Shown here piece after piece: positions 63,908 through 64,000 of a stretch of 64,000 nt of DNA. The notes beneath the pieces are model-generated. The model searched no databases. It saw only the letters and a list, made by a program, of their open reading frames with translations, and had not been told where the DNA came from. The translations under genes and the position numbers were made by a program. Source of the stretch: Aplectana chamaeleonis (lineage: Eukaryota; Nematoda; Chromadorea; Rhabditida; Cosmocercidae); NCBI GenBank assembly GCA_029168955.1, contig JAPDOI010001155.1:62001-126000 (forward strand), given 5' to 3'. Each line of letters begins with the position of its first letter. Positions within the stretch are counted from its first letter, which is position 1.

Positions 63908-64000
63908 AAATCAGATCCTTTTTTAGCTCCATTTTCGAATATTGCGGGTTACATTGATAAGGAAGATCGTCGTAGTGCTGCTAAGGTGATAGCCGAAATT
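63908..64000 (+). CDS. exon of a host gene running off the right edge
   Basis: Starts right after TTCTTTTTTTCAG, the nematode acceptor consensus. The frame KSDPFLAPFSNIAGYIDKED, then RRSAAKVIAEI, is open for all 31 codons to the window end, beginning exactly at the splice site. Composition (acidic/basic helix YIDKEDRRSAAKVIAEI) is protein-like. No family recognised from this short piece. Confidence 0.6.

Overview
This window looks like intergenic and intronic DNA from a nematode, most likely a clade V (strongylid/hookworm-like) species. The host gene exons end in GTAAGT donors and start after TTTTCAG acceptors, introns are long and full of repeats, the retroelements are RTE-, CR1/jockey- and Ty3/gypsy-type, and one repeat family carries a near match to the nematode spliced leader SL1. 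The genus is inference. Nothing bacterial is present (no operons, Shine-Dalgarno sites or CRISPR). All identifications were made by eye from the sequence.

Host genes are sparse. The best is a minus-strand gene whose three coding exons (13162-13017, 11095-10933, 10801-10623) join with fully consistent splice phases. It encodes about 160 residues of a larger protein, possibly a beta-propeller protein. A second plus-strand gene enters at the right edge (exon from 63908). Weaker exon or small-gene candidates lie at 23441, 47895, 57803, 58350 and 61717.

Retroelements fill much of the rest. 2433-5990 is a near full-length CR1/jockey-like LINE whose ORF opens with a 2A-like peptide ending NPGP, then a PHD-like finger, endonuclease and reverse transcriptase. 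13950-14985 is an endonuclease fragment of another CR1-like LINE. 24480-27760 is a near full-length RTE element with a TGAG-repeat tail, and 28150-30735 is a 5'-truncated RTE. 31067-36231 is a complete but decayed Ty3/gypsy element with two LTRs and a perfect ATTGT target duplication. 36237-38272 and 45240-47420 are 5'-truncated CR1-like LINEs with AATA-type tails. All carry stops or frameshifts.

Non-autonomous DNA elements are numerous and nested. There are two or three hAT-type elements with 8-bp duplications (9199-9442, 16033-17500, 6014-6820), a PIF/Harbinger-type element with TAA duplications (59444-60223), a TA-flanked mariner-like MITE (40005-40498), a group of MITE families all ending TA-AAGGCA...TGCCTT-TA (families A-G here), and a short hairpin family (H). 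One H copy sits exactly in the TATA box of the gypsy 5' LTR. An older dispersed repeat (family X) and a CACGTG-rich repeat (family K) act as landing pads. A 42-bp minisatellite occupies 42405-43345, and several degenerate satellites occur elsewhere.
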